Assembly: GCA_009617715.1 (NCBI GenBank)
Contig: VTFK01000052.1
Location: forward strand, 310,001-374,000
DNA length: 64,000 bases
Origin: Plectrocnemia conspersa
Taxonomy: Eukaryota; Arthropoda; Insecta; Trichoptera; Polycentropodidae
Direction of reading: 5' to 3'
Below the pieces are notes generated by a model. It was not told the origin of the DNA. It worked only from the letters and a program-made list of their open reading frames with translations, and ran no database searches. Position numbers and translations under genes: made by a program. Of the stretch, positions 1 through 10,167 are shown piece by piece. How positions within the stretch are numbered: the stretch's first letter is position 1; each line of letters begins with the position of its first letter.

Positions 1-1425
1 CTTTATTAAAAAAACCTGCTTTAAATCAATGCAATATAAACTATGTAAAAAATTTTATATTAAAAATGCAAACATAATTAACCATTGAAAAGCCGTAAAA
101 ACTATGTAGTATACAAAAATTTACTTTGATTTATATATTCCTTGTGGTGAAGTCTTTTTATATAGTGATATTCTATTAACTGTGAATGTTGTAAATTTCA
201 TAATCAAAATGCAATTATTTTTAGTATGAATTTTGCTTTTGAATGGCAGCTTTGAAACTATTGTTCAGTTTATTTTAAATTAAGTTTAATTGTTTCTTAT
301 ACATCTTAAAATATAAGTATTGAATGTATACGTTTATTATATATTATAATAATATATTAATTTGAGGTCTAATTAGTTTATGTCTGCTCTTTACAACACT
401 GGGTTTTCACTCTAATTGTTCTAATGAATTTCCTTTCGAGACTCTCTTTATTATATTGCAATAATTTTTGCTCAACCTTTTAATTATCTACAGAATATAA
501 ATACGTGAAGTCTAATTTCATAATTATGTATTATCTAGTCTAGACATAAGCTTTCAGAAAGTTCAGCCTTACAGAAACATCTTTGTCGGAGATAGTATTG
601 TAATATTTTACTAGTCTAGTTGATACGCTAGATACTTAGCGTACCATTATTCCTAGAAACGTTCCAGGAGCAATAATTTTAGAATTGAAGTAGAACCTTT
701 TTGACGGAAAATGCTCTGTGGGTAAGAACAATGGAGCACTGATGTTTAAAGTAAAATTAAATAAATTAACGCATTATTTTCACGCATTTAAGCTTCTTTT
801 ATATTAAACTAAAATATATATCATTAAAAAATATATATATTTTTAATGGCTACCATGTACAAACGATTCTGACCAAAATTGACAATGTTTAACGGTGCTA
901 TTAAAGATCTTAAATAGATTTTGCCCAGTTTAATTTTAATAATGGATATTTTTGCTGAATCAATGGTTATTAAAACACTATAGTTTGCTGATAAATTTAT
1001 TTTAATATCCATATTCACTAAAAATTTAATATCTATATATTTCAAAGATTTTTTTTTTTTTTACTTAAATAAAGGGTCTACATTTAACTAAAAATTTTTG
1101 TTGTTAAAGAGTCTAAAACCCTAGATTTTTTTATTGTGATTATTGTATTTATTTGATTTTCTATATTCAACGTAACTTGTATTTAAAGAAGCAGATTTTA
1201 AAAAGAACCCCAGGGCAGTGTTGCACAATTTATTTTAATTTCTGATCCGCTATTTTTTTTAATTTGATCGCAACCCATGGATAGTCGTTTATTTTATTTG
1301 TGATCGTAGTTAAAATGTGCGACTTATATTTATGCTTCTGGCTTTTTTGAGGTCAATATAAAACACAAAATTGAATGAAACAATAGATTTTTTCATGTAT
1401 TTGGGTATAAATATTTTTCATTGTA
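1..1425. other. AT-rich non-coding DNA, no gene seen
   Basis: Very AT-rich sequence with poly-A/T runs. The short open frames here have low-complexity composition and match no family I know. A CAGGGCAGT stretch near 1212 recalls one end of the MITE family found at 9124-9966, but no matching target duplication was found for it. Confidence 0.5.
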
Positions 1426-1429
1426 AATG

Positions 1430-1888
1430 TCATGAGGTATACATTAAAAACCGTAAAACCGAAAACCAGGTAATTTTTAACTGGTACCCGGTTCTTTTGT
1501 TTCAATTTATTGTTTAATTTTTTTAAATTATACATTTGTTGTCACATGATTTTAAAGAAGCAAAATATTTTTTTTTCTATTTTGCAAAACCGATTTAGAG
1601 ATTAGTTAAACCCTTGCGGGCAAAGATATTCGGTGCTTACATGAAGTCCGTTAAAATCACAGCTGCATACAGAGTAGGTAGTCATAAGTAGGGAATCGAA
1701 AAGGGCAAATAAATTATGATTAAAATTCAAGATAATTCAATACAAAATTCATAATCCAATATATTATATAAGATTCGTAAATTTGAACTTTAAGTCTGTA
1801 TATAATAGTTGTCAAAAATTACCCGTACCGAACCGGATACCCGGTTCTTTTATAAAATGCCCTAGAACCGGAGTATTTGGATTCCCTA
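1430..1888 (-). mobile_element. Decayed hAT MITE, relative of the 9124-9966 element
   Basis: Both ends of this segment resemble the better copy at 9124-9966, in the opposite orientation. The right end reads as TAGGGAATCCAAATACTCCG on the minus strand, against TAGGGCATCCAAATACCCGG there. Inside it come the family's repeated ACCCGGTTC and GGGTAATTTT motifs, near 1485 and 1820-1845. The left end is weathered and no target duplication can be assigned. No coding content is seen. I infer a non-autonomous element older than the 9124 copy. Confidence 0.6.
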
Positions 1889-2688
1889 GGTATGCAAAGA
1901 TCTCATCATTTTTATATGTTCAAGTCTGTAAGTCATTTATATGATATTTTGTATTGATGACAACTAACTTTAAAAATCTGGTTTCACGTAAGTAGGTCGA
2001 TGCAAACTGAATCAAAATATTGATTGCCTTTTTCTTCAAATAAGCATATTCGTTTCTAATCAATAACTCTAATTATTAGCAGGTCAGAGACTTAATTAAA
2101 TGCGCAGTATTTTGTCATAAGATTAATTAACTTTTTTTTATTGAATTAAATGTATATTAGAATTTTAAATATAAAACCAAAATGAATCACGAATATACCC
2201 AATATTTTATTTTTCTATTATAAAGGTACTTAATTCCTGTTAAATAGAAGTCTAATGTTATGTGTCACATTAGTTTATTAGAATTTTTGAGCTAGTTTTT
2301 GCCGATAGGCACGAAAAACTGGAACACAATCAGTCAGATTTGAATAAATAAATTTTTGTAAAAGACAAATTTGTTTAGATCCTTTCTAACACAACTTTGA
2401 TTATCTTGTAAGGACTGGTTTATTCTATTCAAAGTTTTTATAAGATCAAATAACTTCGTGTTTATCTTAATCAAATTATACTTTCTTCCTTATTCATACA
2501 TACATAGCATACATCAGAAGTATTATAATACAAACAGCTAGTTAAAACTTAACGGATAAGTTAATTAGATGATGTTAAAAATATATAATATTATCATATG
2601 TACTATATATTTTAAAATATTAAATAGCCATTTTTAATACATCATTATTGTAAGACAACTCTTTTAAAATAAATATTATTCGCCCATT
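1889..2688. other. AT-rich non-coding DNA
   Basis: No coding frame, RNA gene or repeat end was recognised. The stretch contains homopolymer runs and scattered TTAATTAA-like motifs only. Confidence 0.5.
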
Positions 2689-2689
2689 A

Positions 2690-3060
2690 ATGTCAATCCT
2701 ACGCTTGTCAATTCAAGATGACCCATCAACTGCTGAGAACATGTCGCCTAGCCGGCGACTTACTTGCCTCGTTGACGTCATAGTCATGTTATCCACTGGG
2801 TCATAACGAGATATGGAAACATATTTTGCGTGCAACTAACGACTCTCACGCGAACTGCACAGCCCTGGTGCTATACTTTCGCGGATCACGTGTTGACAAC
2901 CGCTGACCCGGCCAATGCGTCATTGTCGAGCGACAGCCTATAGACCGATTCTCCAGTATATATTCATATGTATGTATGTATACAGTATGTACGTGCACAC
3001 GTGTAATTAATATCAGCAAATCCGCACACACGCTACTATAATACACAAAGATGAAGAAGG
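2690..3060. other. GC-richer unique block, possible cis-regulatory DNA
   Basis: This block is clearly richer in G+C than its surroundings. It carries a perfect CRE-type palindrome TGACGTCA near 2773, CACGTG E-boxes near 2887 and 2998, and GCCGGCGAC near 2750. The 73-codon open frame on the minus strand here resembles no known protein and lacks codon structure, so I do not call a gene. No terminal repeats suggest a transposon. A regulatory element or an old conserved block is an inference from composition and motif density only. Confidence 0.3.
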
Positions 3061-3690
3061 GGTCCAATCAATAGGCAATTGAGTTAGGAACTCGTATTCA
3101 TATTAATATGAAAATAAATTTCGTTCTCAAGACTTTTACATGTGTAGTTTTTCTGCATATTTTTTAATTATTACAATTAATGAAATATGTGCAAGTGACC
3201 TAAGTTATTCGAGTAGTTGTGAACAGTTCATAACCTACGGCAGCCGATTGTCGAAAGAATATTTCATCCACTTTTTAAGGGATCAACTTACCATTGTTCA
3301 TTAACGACATAAATATGGCAGTTAAATTCCTGCTTCATTTTGTATGCCAATGATTTAAAATGGTTTAAATAACTTTGATCTGTTGCAAATTCTTATTCTT
3401 TACGAAGTTATTAACTTTTAATTAACCTTTTAGTGTCGGAAAATGACACACTATTTCATTTCTCAATCTCATTGAAAATCAATATGTTCTTAAGATTTAA
3501 AATATTTTTTTACAAATATTTAAAGGTATTTCGAATTATTACACATAAAAATATAAATTTAAATAAATTATAAATAAATGGAAAATATAAATAAAGATTA
3601 TGTAACTTATTTTAAGATATTTAATTTTTTTTTTTTTCTTCTTTGTGGTTATTTACATGAAAATAAATATTTTAAGATTATCTTATAACA
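3061..3690. other. AT-rich non-coding DNA
   Basis: No gene or repeat end was recognised. It is mostly A/T homopolymer and short-period sequence. Confidence 0.5.
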
Positions 3691-3694
3691 TTTT

Positions 3695-3775
3695 TAAATT
3701 CGGAGTCGGACCATGCGAAATATTTGGAGTCAAAGACGGAGTCGGGAAAAATTTCCAAGACTCCACAGCTCTGGT
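3695..3775 (+). repeat. GGAGTCGG-type repeat end
   Basis: The segment has CGGAGTCGGACC, GGAGTCAAAGACGGAGTCGG and, at its right edge, GACTCCACAGCTCTG. GAGTCGG-rich ends closing with CTCCACAGCYCTG are a pattern I associate with dispersed DNA-transposon termini in animal genomes. Only this one end is visible and I found no partner, so it is a fragment. Confidence 0.4.
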
Positions 3776-3944
3776 TTTAAACCATACCATACATCTATAA
3801 ATATTTTTTAAGAATGTAAATAAATTTATAATTTAAATTTATAAATTTATAAATTTATATTACATACAAAATCATCATATTTCATATGAAGTTATTTTAT
3901 AAATTTAAAAAATTTTAACTGAATAAAAAATATTTTTTTATTCA

Positions 3945-4926
3945 TACTTTGTTGCACCCCTTTAGCCTTCAACCCTGCTAAAATACGCGACGGCATAGAA
4001 TTAATCGAGGATTCACTCAATTTATTGTCAATTTTTTTTATACATTTTTTTGATCATTACTTTTAGTTTTTATATACTAGATGGTTTGTGCACTCTAATT
4101 TTCTTCTTTAATAATTTTCAAAGATTTTCAATAGGGTTCAAATCAGACTGTTCCCGAGCCAGTCCAGCGATTTAATTCCGCATTTTTCTTTATAATCTAA
4201 AATCTCTTAATAAATAATTAGTTGTATTTTAATTTTTAATCTCATTTCTAAGACATTGATAGAACTGATTTAAAAAAATATAAGTAACAATTTTCGCACA
4301 AAGAGAGGGTGCAGAATCATCCATTTGGATTCAGTAAAATTTGATCCTAGATGCTCTTTCAACGAAGTGATTAAAAAAAATTAGTTTTGTTGATAAAGTG
4401 TATACTTCCAACTCAGAAATACGAAAAGCATACCAGATCATTTGGCTTCCTGAAATTTGCACAATTGGCTGGATACGGTATTTTTCACCTTTTCGACGAC
4501 GAACGTAAGCGTTCCATCTGACCCGAATAAATTAATTTTGCTCTCATCAGAGAACATCATCCTTCTTTAATCGATAAAAGTCTAATTTTTATGTCAATTG
4601 GCCCATTCTATGCGTTTCTGTCGAATTTTTTGGAATAGCCGGTATACGGCCGAAGAGATATTCATCCCTGAAAAGCTTACGAGTTGTGTCCACGATTATT
4701 TGTTTTGAATTGTATCATTGAACTCGCTATTTAAACCCGACCTTTACCAGATAAGATGATTTTTATACACACACTACTCTTAACTCTTGAACCTTTTCCT
4801 AAATCTTTGAATTGTTAATTAGGTACAACCAACAGATTGCAAAATGTATCTTGTCGAAAACTCCATTGCCGAATACACAATGATATCGGCTTTTTGATTT
4901 TCACTTAATTGCAAGCGATTCGGCAT
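3945..4926 (-). pseudogene. Tc1-like transposase pseudogene
   Basis: Minus-strand translation gives a nearly full-length Tc1/mariner transposase broken by stops and frameshifts. From the start at 4926 it opens MPNRLQLSENQKADII. The second catalytic block reads FSDESKINLFGSDG (about 4515-4570), followed much later by the DWLGNSLI (originally DWPGNSPDLNPIEN-like) block near 4150 that carries the third acidic position in this family. It closes with a SMPSRILAGLKAKGVQ-like tail near 3980. Intact relatives are about 340 residues and this relic spans about 325 codons. I could not identify the terminal inverted repeats. The gene cannot make a working enzyme. Confidence 0.85.
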
Positions 4927-4929
4927 TTT

Positions 4930-5615
4930 ATCTTTTAAAAATATTTTATCCACAAAAACTGTCAATCAACTGACTAGGTAACTACTAGAAAACAATGGAG
5001 ATTTACCCCTAAATGTATTATATACAAAAAAATCTTATACATTATACTTATATACATGAAATAAATACTTTTTGTTCGATAATATTAATAGAAACCCTTA
5101 TAAATACATTTAAATAGAACATTGAAAAATGTCCAAATATAACCGAATCATAATACAAACAACCGTTACGAAAGCAGCACGTTGCTGCAACACGTGGTTG
5201 CCAATATATTTCATATATTGACGCTTTTTTACATTAAGTTGAGTACAATTTAGTGATTTACTGTTATCGCGTAAAATTGTTTATTCACTGCTGCTCTAAA
5301 CGTAATCGTTAACTCATGGGTTAACATGTCATATGCAACGTATTCCATCCAGGCAAATGCGTGGACATGTCCTATAGGACATAGACTTATTTTACCTACT
5401 TTTATTTATTTTTAGAAAATGCTCAATGTCCACCAGATATATATAGATAAGGAAGATGGTGTTATATATAGAATGAACCCTCTTGCTTATATTGTAAAAT
5501 GATGAGATGTGGTTGTTGAGAAAAAGCTACACCTAGGGCAAAGCTTGAATTTCGCCTTAACAATAATTACTGATAAATATTTTAATATATACATATATAC
5601 AGACATAAAAAAATG
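4930..5615. other. AT-rich non-coding DNA
   Basis: Probably includes the outer part of the dead Tc1-like element, but no inverted repeat end could be placed. No gene is seen. The 5509-5712 plus-strand frame lies partly antisense to the hAT relic that follows. Confidence 0.45.
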
Positions 5616-5619
5616 TGAT

Positions 5620-5880
5620 GTTTTTTTTTTAATTTTGACACCTGTGGGAAAATATCATTTTTGCCATCAAGGAGGCAAATCGTCTTTAATTTTGTCCATA
5701 TCTAATAATTAAGTTACGTTGTTTTCAATCGATAATATACACAAATTACTTAGTATGGCATGAGCTATTGTAGATCCTAAATAGTTTTTCCCTTATTTAA
5801 GTTTACTAAAGGATCTTTCCACTGAAGTGGCGGTTAGTAGACTATTTATTAAAAAATAAATGCTGTCTCTGTATGTTTAG
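5620..5880 (-). pseudogene. ZMYM1-like hAT transposase, C-terminal relic
   Basis: On the minus strand the dimerisation region of a hAT transposase is readable. It includes ATSVERSFSKLK (about 5790-5830), then a KNYLGST block, then a LSNLCILSIENN-like stretch (about 5715-5760), and a LDMDKIKDDFA-like tail with a frameshift. These match the usual order ERSFSKLK, KxYLRSTM, RLxxLAxLSIE of hAT proteins annotated as zinc finger MYM-type 1-like. The rest of the gene is missing or unrecognisable. This relic forms the left flank of the two hAT elements that begin at 6034, so it predates them. Confidence 0.7.
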
Positions 5881-6025
5881 AGTTAGTTGTCAAATTACTT
5901 TCGTATTATTAAACGAAGGATTTTTAGATAAATTATTTTTTTAAAATTCTTATAAAAAAACTGAAACATTATTTTGGCACTCTCACTAAAAAAATGGACT
6001 GTTCAAGTCTCTTGTATATTTGATC

Positions 6026-6033
6026 GTCTATAG
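6026..6033. repeat. Target-site duplication GTCTATAG, copy 1
   Basis: This 8-bp sequence recurs exactly at 8025-8032 and 10160-10167. It marks the left boundary of two hAT insertions placed one after the other. Confidence 0.9.
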
Positions 6034-8024
6034 CAGTGTCTCCCAAACTTTCGACATCTGTGTACCCCTTCTATAATTTTCGTAACACTGAGTACCCCTC
6101 GTTAAAAAATGAATATACTTTAATAACAATCAACAAATATTTTTTTTTTCTTTTTTAGTACATAAATAAAATAATAATAAACTAAAAATAAAATGCATTC
6201 ATCCTTATTTGGTTCCTTGGTTGTTAATTTAAATCTGAAATGCGGTTCCACATCCAAAAGCTTGTTCTCTTTTTTTTTGACTTAATGTCTACAAATGCTA
6301 AAAACCCAACTTCACATAGATATGAAGTTGGAAAAGGCAAGATGTATTTTAGGACTTTCTCTGTTAAAACTGTATACTGGATGCAACCAGAATGATGTTT
6401 AAGTACACTCCTTATATTTATTTTTCAAGAATCCGTCTAAACCTAATTCTAACAATTGCTCTTCTTTCGCATGCGATAAACATTCTGGCATTGATGTTGT
6501 ATTAGTGTTGAACGGACATCTTATCCATTCAATATTTTTGTTTAAATCAGGAAAATATTTTTTCAGGCCCACTTGTAAATTCTCTAAATGTTGTGTTATA
6601 CATTTCAGAGTATCATCATCAATTTTACCATCCGAACTTGTTATAAAATCACGAAGAGAGAGAAACGAATCCACTTTTCCATTACCAACTCTCTTTTGCC
6701 ACAAATGAATTCAAAGGATAACTTTTAATGAATGTAGTTAATGATTTTCACGCTTTTATCCAGAACTTTCTGCATATCAGCGGACATTTTTCGTGTTGCC
6801 AAAGCCTCTCTGTGTATGCAACAATGTGTGGATGTGACATTTGGGACAACATTCTGAATTCTTGCAACGAGTCCCTTATTAATTCCGACCATACTTTTTG
6901 CTCCATCTGTGCTTATTTCATCACATCTATTCCAACCAATTTTTTTCTTTTGCATAAATTTATTCATAACATTAAATATATCTTCTCCTGGTTTATGACT
7001 TGATAAAGGCTGGCAAAATAAAAATTGCTGATGAATTTCTTGATATTTTTCGTATCTAACAAGCGCCATAAAATTTGCAAAATTTGCAATATCAGTGGAC
7101 TCATCGACTTGTAATACATAATAACGACTTTGAAAAATATCAGACAATAACATATGTTTTACATTATTAGACATATCAATGATTCGTCGATGAACTGTAT
7201 TATTTGAGAGGGGAACGCGGTCAAAAGTTTGTTTTGCCTTATCTACTATTATTACTTCTGCATTATATTGGCTGCAGGCTTGATTAAAGTTTCGCCAATC
7301 GTATTTGCTACACTGCATTTAGTAATCAAAAGCGACACCCGATACAAAGCTCATAGGATTTTTCGAATGTCGAAATCCGCATTACTTTTCGAGACTGATT
7401 TAAATCCTTATGTTTATTTTCAAAAAAATCGATTGATTTATCTTTGTACTGATTGTGGTTTGTCTCAAAATGGGTGGTTTTATGCTTTTATTTGTTAGAT
7501 TTTCAGAACAAATGACGCAAAGTGAAATATGCTCTTTTTCATCTCCAGTCCATGAGAATCTAAATTGCAGATATTTTTTGTCGTACTTGAGTTTTCCTTG
7601 ATTTTGTCTTAACAGGTTCTTTCAGAATTGAAGGTGGTTCACCCTCGTTAATTTCATCATTTTCTGTTTGTTGATTGTTACTACAATCACTGCTTTCTTT
7701 CGGTTTAAAAGTCCCAGATTTCAACCAGCGATCCATAATCTTGAATGATAGGGATAAAAATTATATTAAATATGAATTATCAAAATCAATGGGGCTTAAT
7801 AAAGCACGTAACAAACCTTTTCTATTACTTAAAAGAAATAAACTATATTTCACACATACGCAATACTAACGAGTAACAAAAATTATATTAATTTTCTATT
7901 TTTGTAATCGAAAAAAGTAAGCGCTTGTTGCACCAGACGCAGCCAAAGACCGATGCAGCGCGTACCCCCGCCAAACTCTTCCCGTACCCCCAGGGGTACG
8001 CGTACCACACTTTGGGAAACACTG
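6034..8024 (-). mobile_element. hAT element 1 (ZBED5-like), complete ends
   Basis: The element is 1991 bp. The left end is CAGTGTCTCCCAAACTTT and the right end, read inward on the minus strand, is CAGTGTTTCCCAAAGTGTG. These are typical hAT terminal repeats. It is flanked by perfect copies of the 8-bp duplication GTCTATAG at 6026-6033 and 8025-8032. Subterminal GTACCCC/GGGGTAC motifs repeat at both ends. It contains a disrupted transposase on the minus strand. Both ends and the duplication are intact, so it was mobile after its neighbour (hAT 2) had arrived or at about the same time. Confidence 0.93.
6190..7736 (-). pseudogene. hAT transposase pseudogene (ZBED5/FAM200-like)
   Basis: The start at 7736 gives MDRWLKSGTFKPK. 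A BED-type zinc-finger region follows with FSWTGDEKEH and LCVICSE (about 7490-7570), in a shifted frame. The catalytic part is open from 7318 to 6725 and includes QVDESTDIANFANF (about 7100) and CDEISTDGAKSMVG (about 6890), then CCIHREALATRK (about 6800). Another open stretch, 6704-6399, is one frame off. The C-terminal LPFPTSYLCEVGF and DIKSKK motifs lie near 6280-6330. Members of this family are about 600 residues. At least two frameshifts break the gene. The plus-strand frames at 6505-6708, 6728-7003 and 7229-7498 are its antisense shadows. Confidence 0.9.
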
Positions 8025-8032
8025 GTCTATAG
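8025..8032. repeat. Target-site duplication GTCTATAG, copy 2 (shared)
   Basis: It lies exactly between the right end of hAT 1 (8024) and the left end of hAT 2 (8033). It serves as right duplication of one and left duplication of the other. Confidence 0.9.
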
Positions 8033-8540
8033 CAAGGCTTCTTAAACGTTTTTATTCACCACCCTATTTATAATTGTGAGTTTCTTCGCGACATATACGC
8101 GATTATGTAACAATATACATACATATGAAAAAATATAGTTTTGGAATTTACTTAGAAACACAGAGAAATATAAAATTAAAAATTGCACAAAAAGTTGTAA
8201 AATTGTGTTTATTATAGTTACAAAAATTATATGCCCCATTTTTCATCAAAACTGCATTTTTTGCAATAGCATAAAAAAAGTGTATATTGAGTAAAATAAA
8301 TCGTCGCTAGTATGTATTATAAGTATACAAAAATTAAAGGGAAAAATCGATTTTTAAAAATTAAAGAAAAAATCGCAATATTTTAGTGGAAATCTCTTCA
8401 ACTCTCTTTTTTAGCGATGAAAATCTATGTTTTGAAAAATTAATTTCATATAAACATGTGGTGTTTGAAGAACACTTAATTCCATAAAGATTGTGGGACC
8501 TTATCTTGATCCAAAATTCAGTCATGGCTTTTTTTGGAAA

Positions 8541-8599
8541 ATCAATCTCACTAAAAGCCAATCAATATGGCAGGTGATCAATCTCACTAAAGCCAATCA
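8541..8599. repeat. Short local duplication
   Basis: ATCAATCTCACTAAAAGCCA is followed 36 bp later by a near-identical copy lacking one A. It lies near the C-terminal end of the hAT 2 transposase relic. Confidence 0.7.
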
Positions 8600-9123
8600 A
8601 AAACGGTTTTTGAATCCAATATTTGATATAAAATATTTACGAAACTGTGTTTCTAGCGCTTTTAAGTGACATATAATAATTTTTGCGATACAAGTTTTAC
8701 AATGATGTTTCTCGGTTATATAATTGTCGATACTGAAAATCATTTCGAACGAATCCTTTTCCCCCCTACTATTCCTAAATGTTTAATAAAACTTCAATTT
8801 TATCATTTTAAGTAAATATATCGCAATTGTTTCCTTGAAGAGACAAGTTGAGATCATTAAATTTCTCATAAATATCTGACATAGGTCATTTTGAAAAAAG
8901 CAGCATGATCACATTTTTGTTTAGTTAAAAATATTTCGATTTCGTCCTTTAATAACAATAATATTCTTAAAATTTGAGCTTTTGATGTCCATCTTACTTT
9001 TGCATGATTTATTATTTTTTTATAGTGGGAATTCGTATTCTGACAGAGATTTCAAAATAAGTGGCTGTTAAGGGCATGGCTCTTAATAAAATTTATAATC
9101 TTAACAGAATCATATAGCACATC

Positions 9124-9966
9124 TAGGGCATCCAAATACCCGGCCTAATTCATTACCCGGTTATACGGGTAATTTTTAGGAAAGAACTGGGTACCCGGTT
9201 CGGTTCCGGGTAATTTTTGTAAGCCGTTAAGACTCCAATTTTTATTATATTTGAATCTTTGATTAAATATGATTTATTTAATTTTACTTTAATAATTAAT
9301 ATCATTTTTAAAAAAATAAGGTATTGAAATAAAATTAATATATTATGTAATGATTAATACTTTACCTAATCGAAATATTTTTACATTCCATCGGTAGGTA
9401 CATATATACATATACTTACATACTACATACATGTGTAACAGTACAAAACCGCAATATTTATTTTAACACATATTTGGCAATAATAATACAAATTGCACAT
9501 GAAAAATACTAAGGAAATAAATTTTATTAAAATTATAAAAGAAATTAGATGATTATATTTATTATATGTATTAAATGTAGGTAGAGAAACAAAGTTTTAG
9601 TGATGTTCTTTTTGTAAAAAGTTATATTTTAAAAACACTAACGAATCTAATGTGTTATATTTTCACCCTACAACGCATTCAAATCTATTTTTATTTACAA
9701 CTGCATCCTTTCAAAATAATTCTTATCTATGCATTCGCTTCTATAATCTATAGGTCGCTAAGTGCTGTCCCTTTTTTTGTCGTTCAAAGACGTTTGTCGT
9801 TTAAGAACGCCGATTCGGCTCTTCCCTTTAATTTGAAATAATGGAACAAATTATTTAAATGAAATTAACCGGATACCCGTAAAAAAATACCTGGTTTTCG
9901 GTTCCATGAAAAACATGGCGGGTAACCGGGTACCCGGTTCCTGTTCTACCCGGTTCGACTGCCCTA
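9124..9966 (+). mobile_element. Non-autonomous hAT (MITE) inside hAT 2
   Basis: The element is 843 bp. Its left end is TAGGGCATCCAAATACCCGG and its right end read inward is TAGGGCAGTCGAACCGGGTA. A perfect 8-bp duplication, AGCACATC, lies at 9116-9123 and 9967-9974. Both ends are packed with alternating ACCCGG and GGGTAATTTT motifs, which probably bind the transposase; the middle is AT-rich with no transposase. A decayed relative lies at 1430-1888. It interrupts the transposase of hAT 2, so it arrived later than that element. Confidence 0.92.
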
Positions 9967-10159
9967 AGCACATCGTTCAATTCTTATGCTATTTTTTTTT
10001 GGCTGCAAGGATCTCCTGATGAATAAGGCAGTGAGTAAAAGTTATATGATCATAATAAGCAGTTAGAAAAAAATATTTAAAACATTTAATTTAAATTCAT
10101 GTAATTAAATATATTACATTAAAATCGCGGGGTCGCGACCCATAGTTTAAGGAGCCCTA

Positions 10160-10167
10160 GTCTATAG
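10160..10167. repeat. Target-site duplication GTCTATAG, copy 3
   Basis: Third exact copy, at the right end of hAT 2. Confidence 0.9.

Larger units (their letters stand above)
8361..10035 (-). pseudogene. hAT transposase relic split by a MITE
   Basis: Minus-strand order: a HCLIHQEILAAKK block near 9995-10030; the MITE 9124-9966; then DVLYDSVKIINFIKSHALNS (about 9060-9123); VRWTSKAQILRILLLL and DEIEIFLT (about 8930-9000); CDHAAFFKM; LNLSLQG (about 8840-8855); and finally a C-terminal stretch, 8561-8361, with MTEFWIKIRS and CLYEINFSKHRFSSLKKR. These are the motifs, in order, of the second half of ZBED5/FAM200-like transposases. Several stops and frameshifts are present and the N-terminal half is absent, since the right end of the element is only about 120 bp away. 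Confidence 0.85.
8033..10159 (-). mobile_element. hAT element 2, interrupted by a MITE
   Basis: The element spans 2127 bp including an 843-bp insertion. The left end is CAAGGCTTCTTAAAC and the right end read inward is TAGGGCTCCTTAAAC, followed by GGGTCGCGACCCC, a subterminal motif common in hAT elements. It is bounded by GTCTATAG at 8025-8032 and 10160-10167. It carries a decayed transposase on the minus strand that lacks its N-terminal part. The ends differ more from each other than those of hAT 1, which suggests greater age. Confidence 0.85.

Noticed and set aside
6505..7498. Plus-strand frames of 67-91 codons
   Set aside because: Antisense shadows of the hAT 1 transposase.
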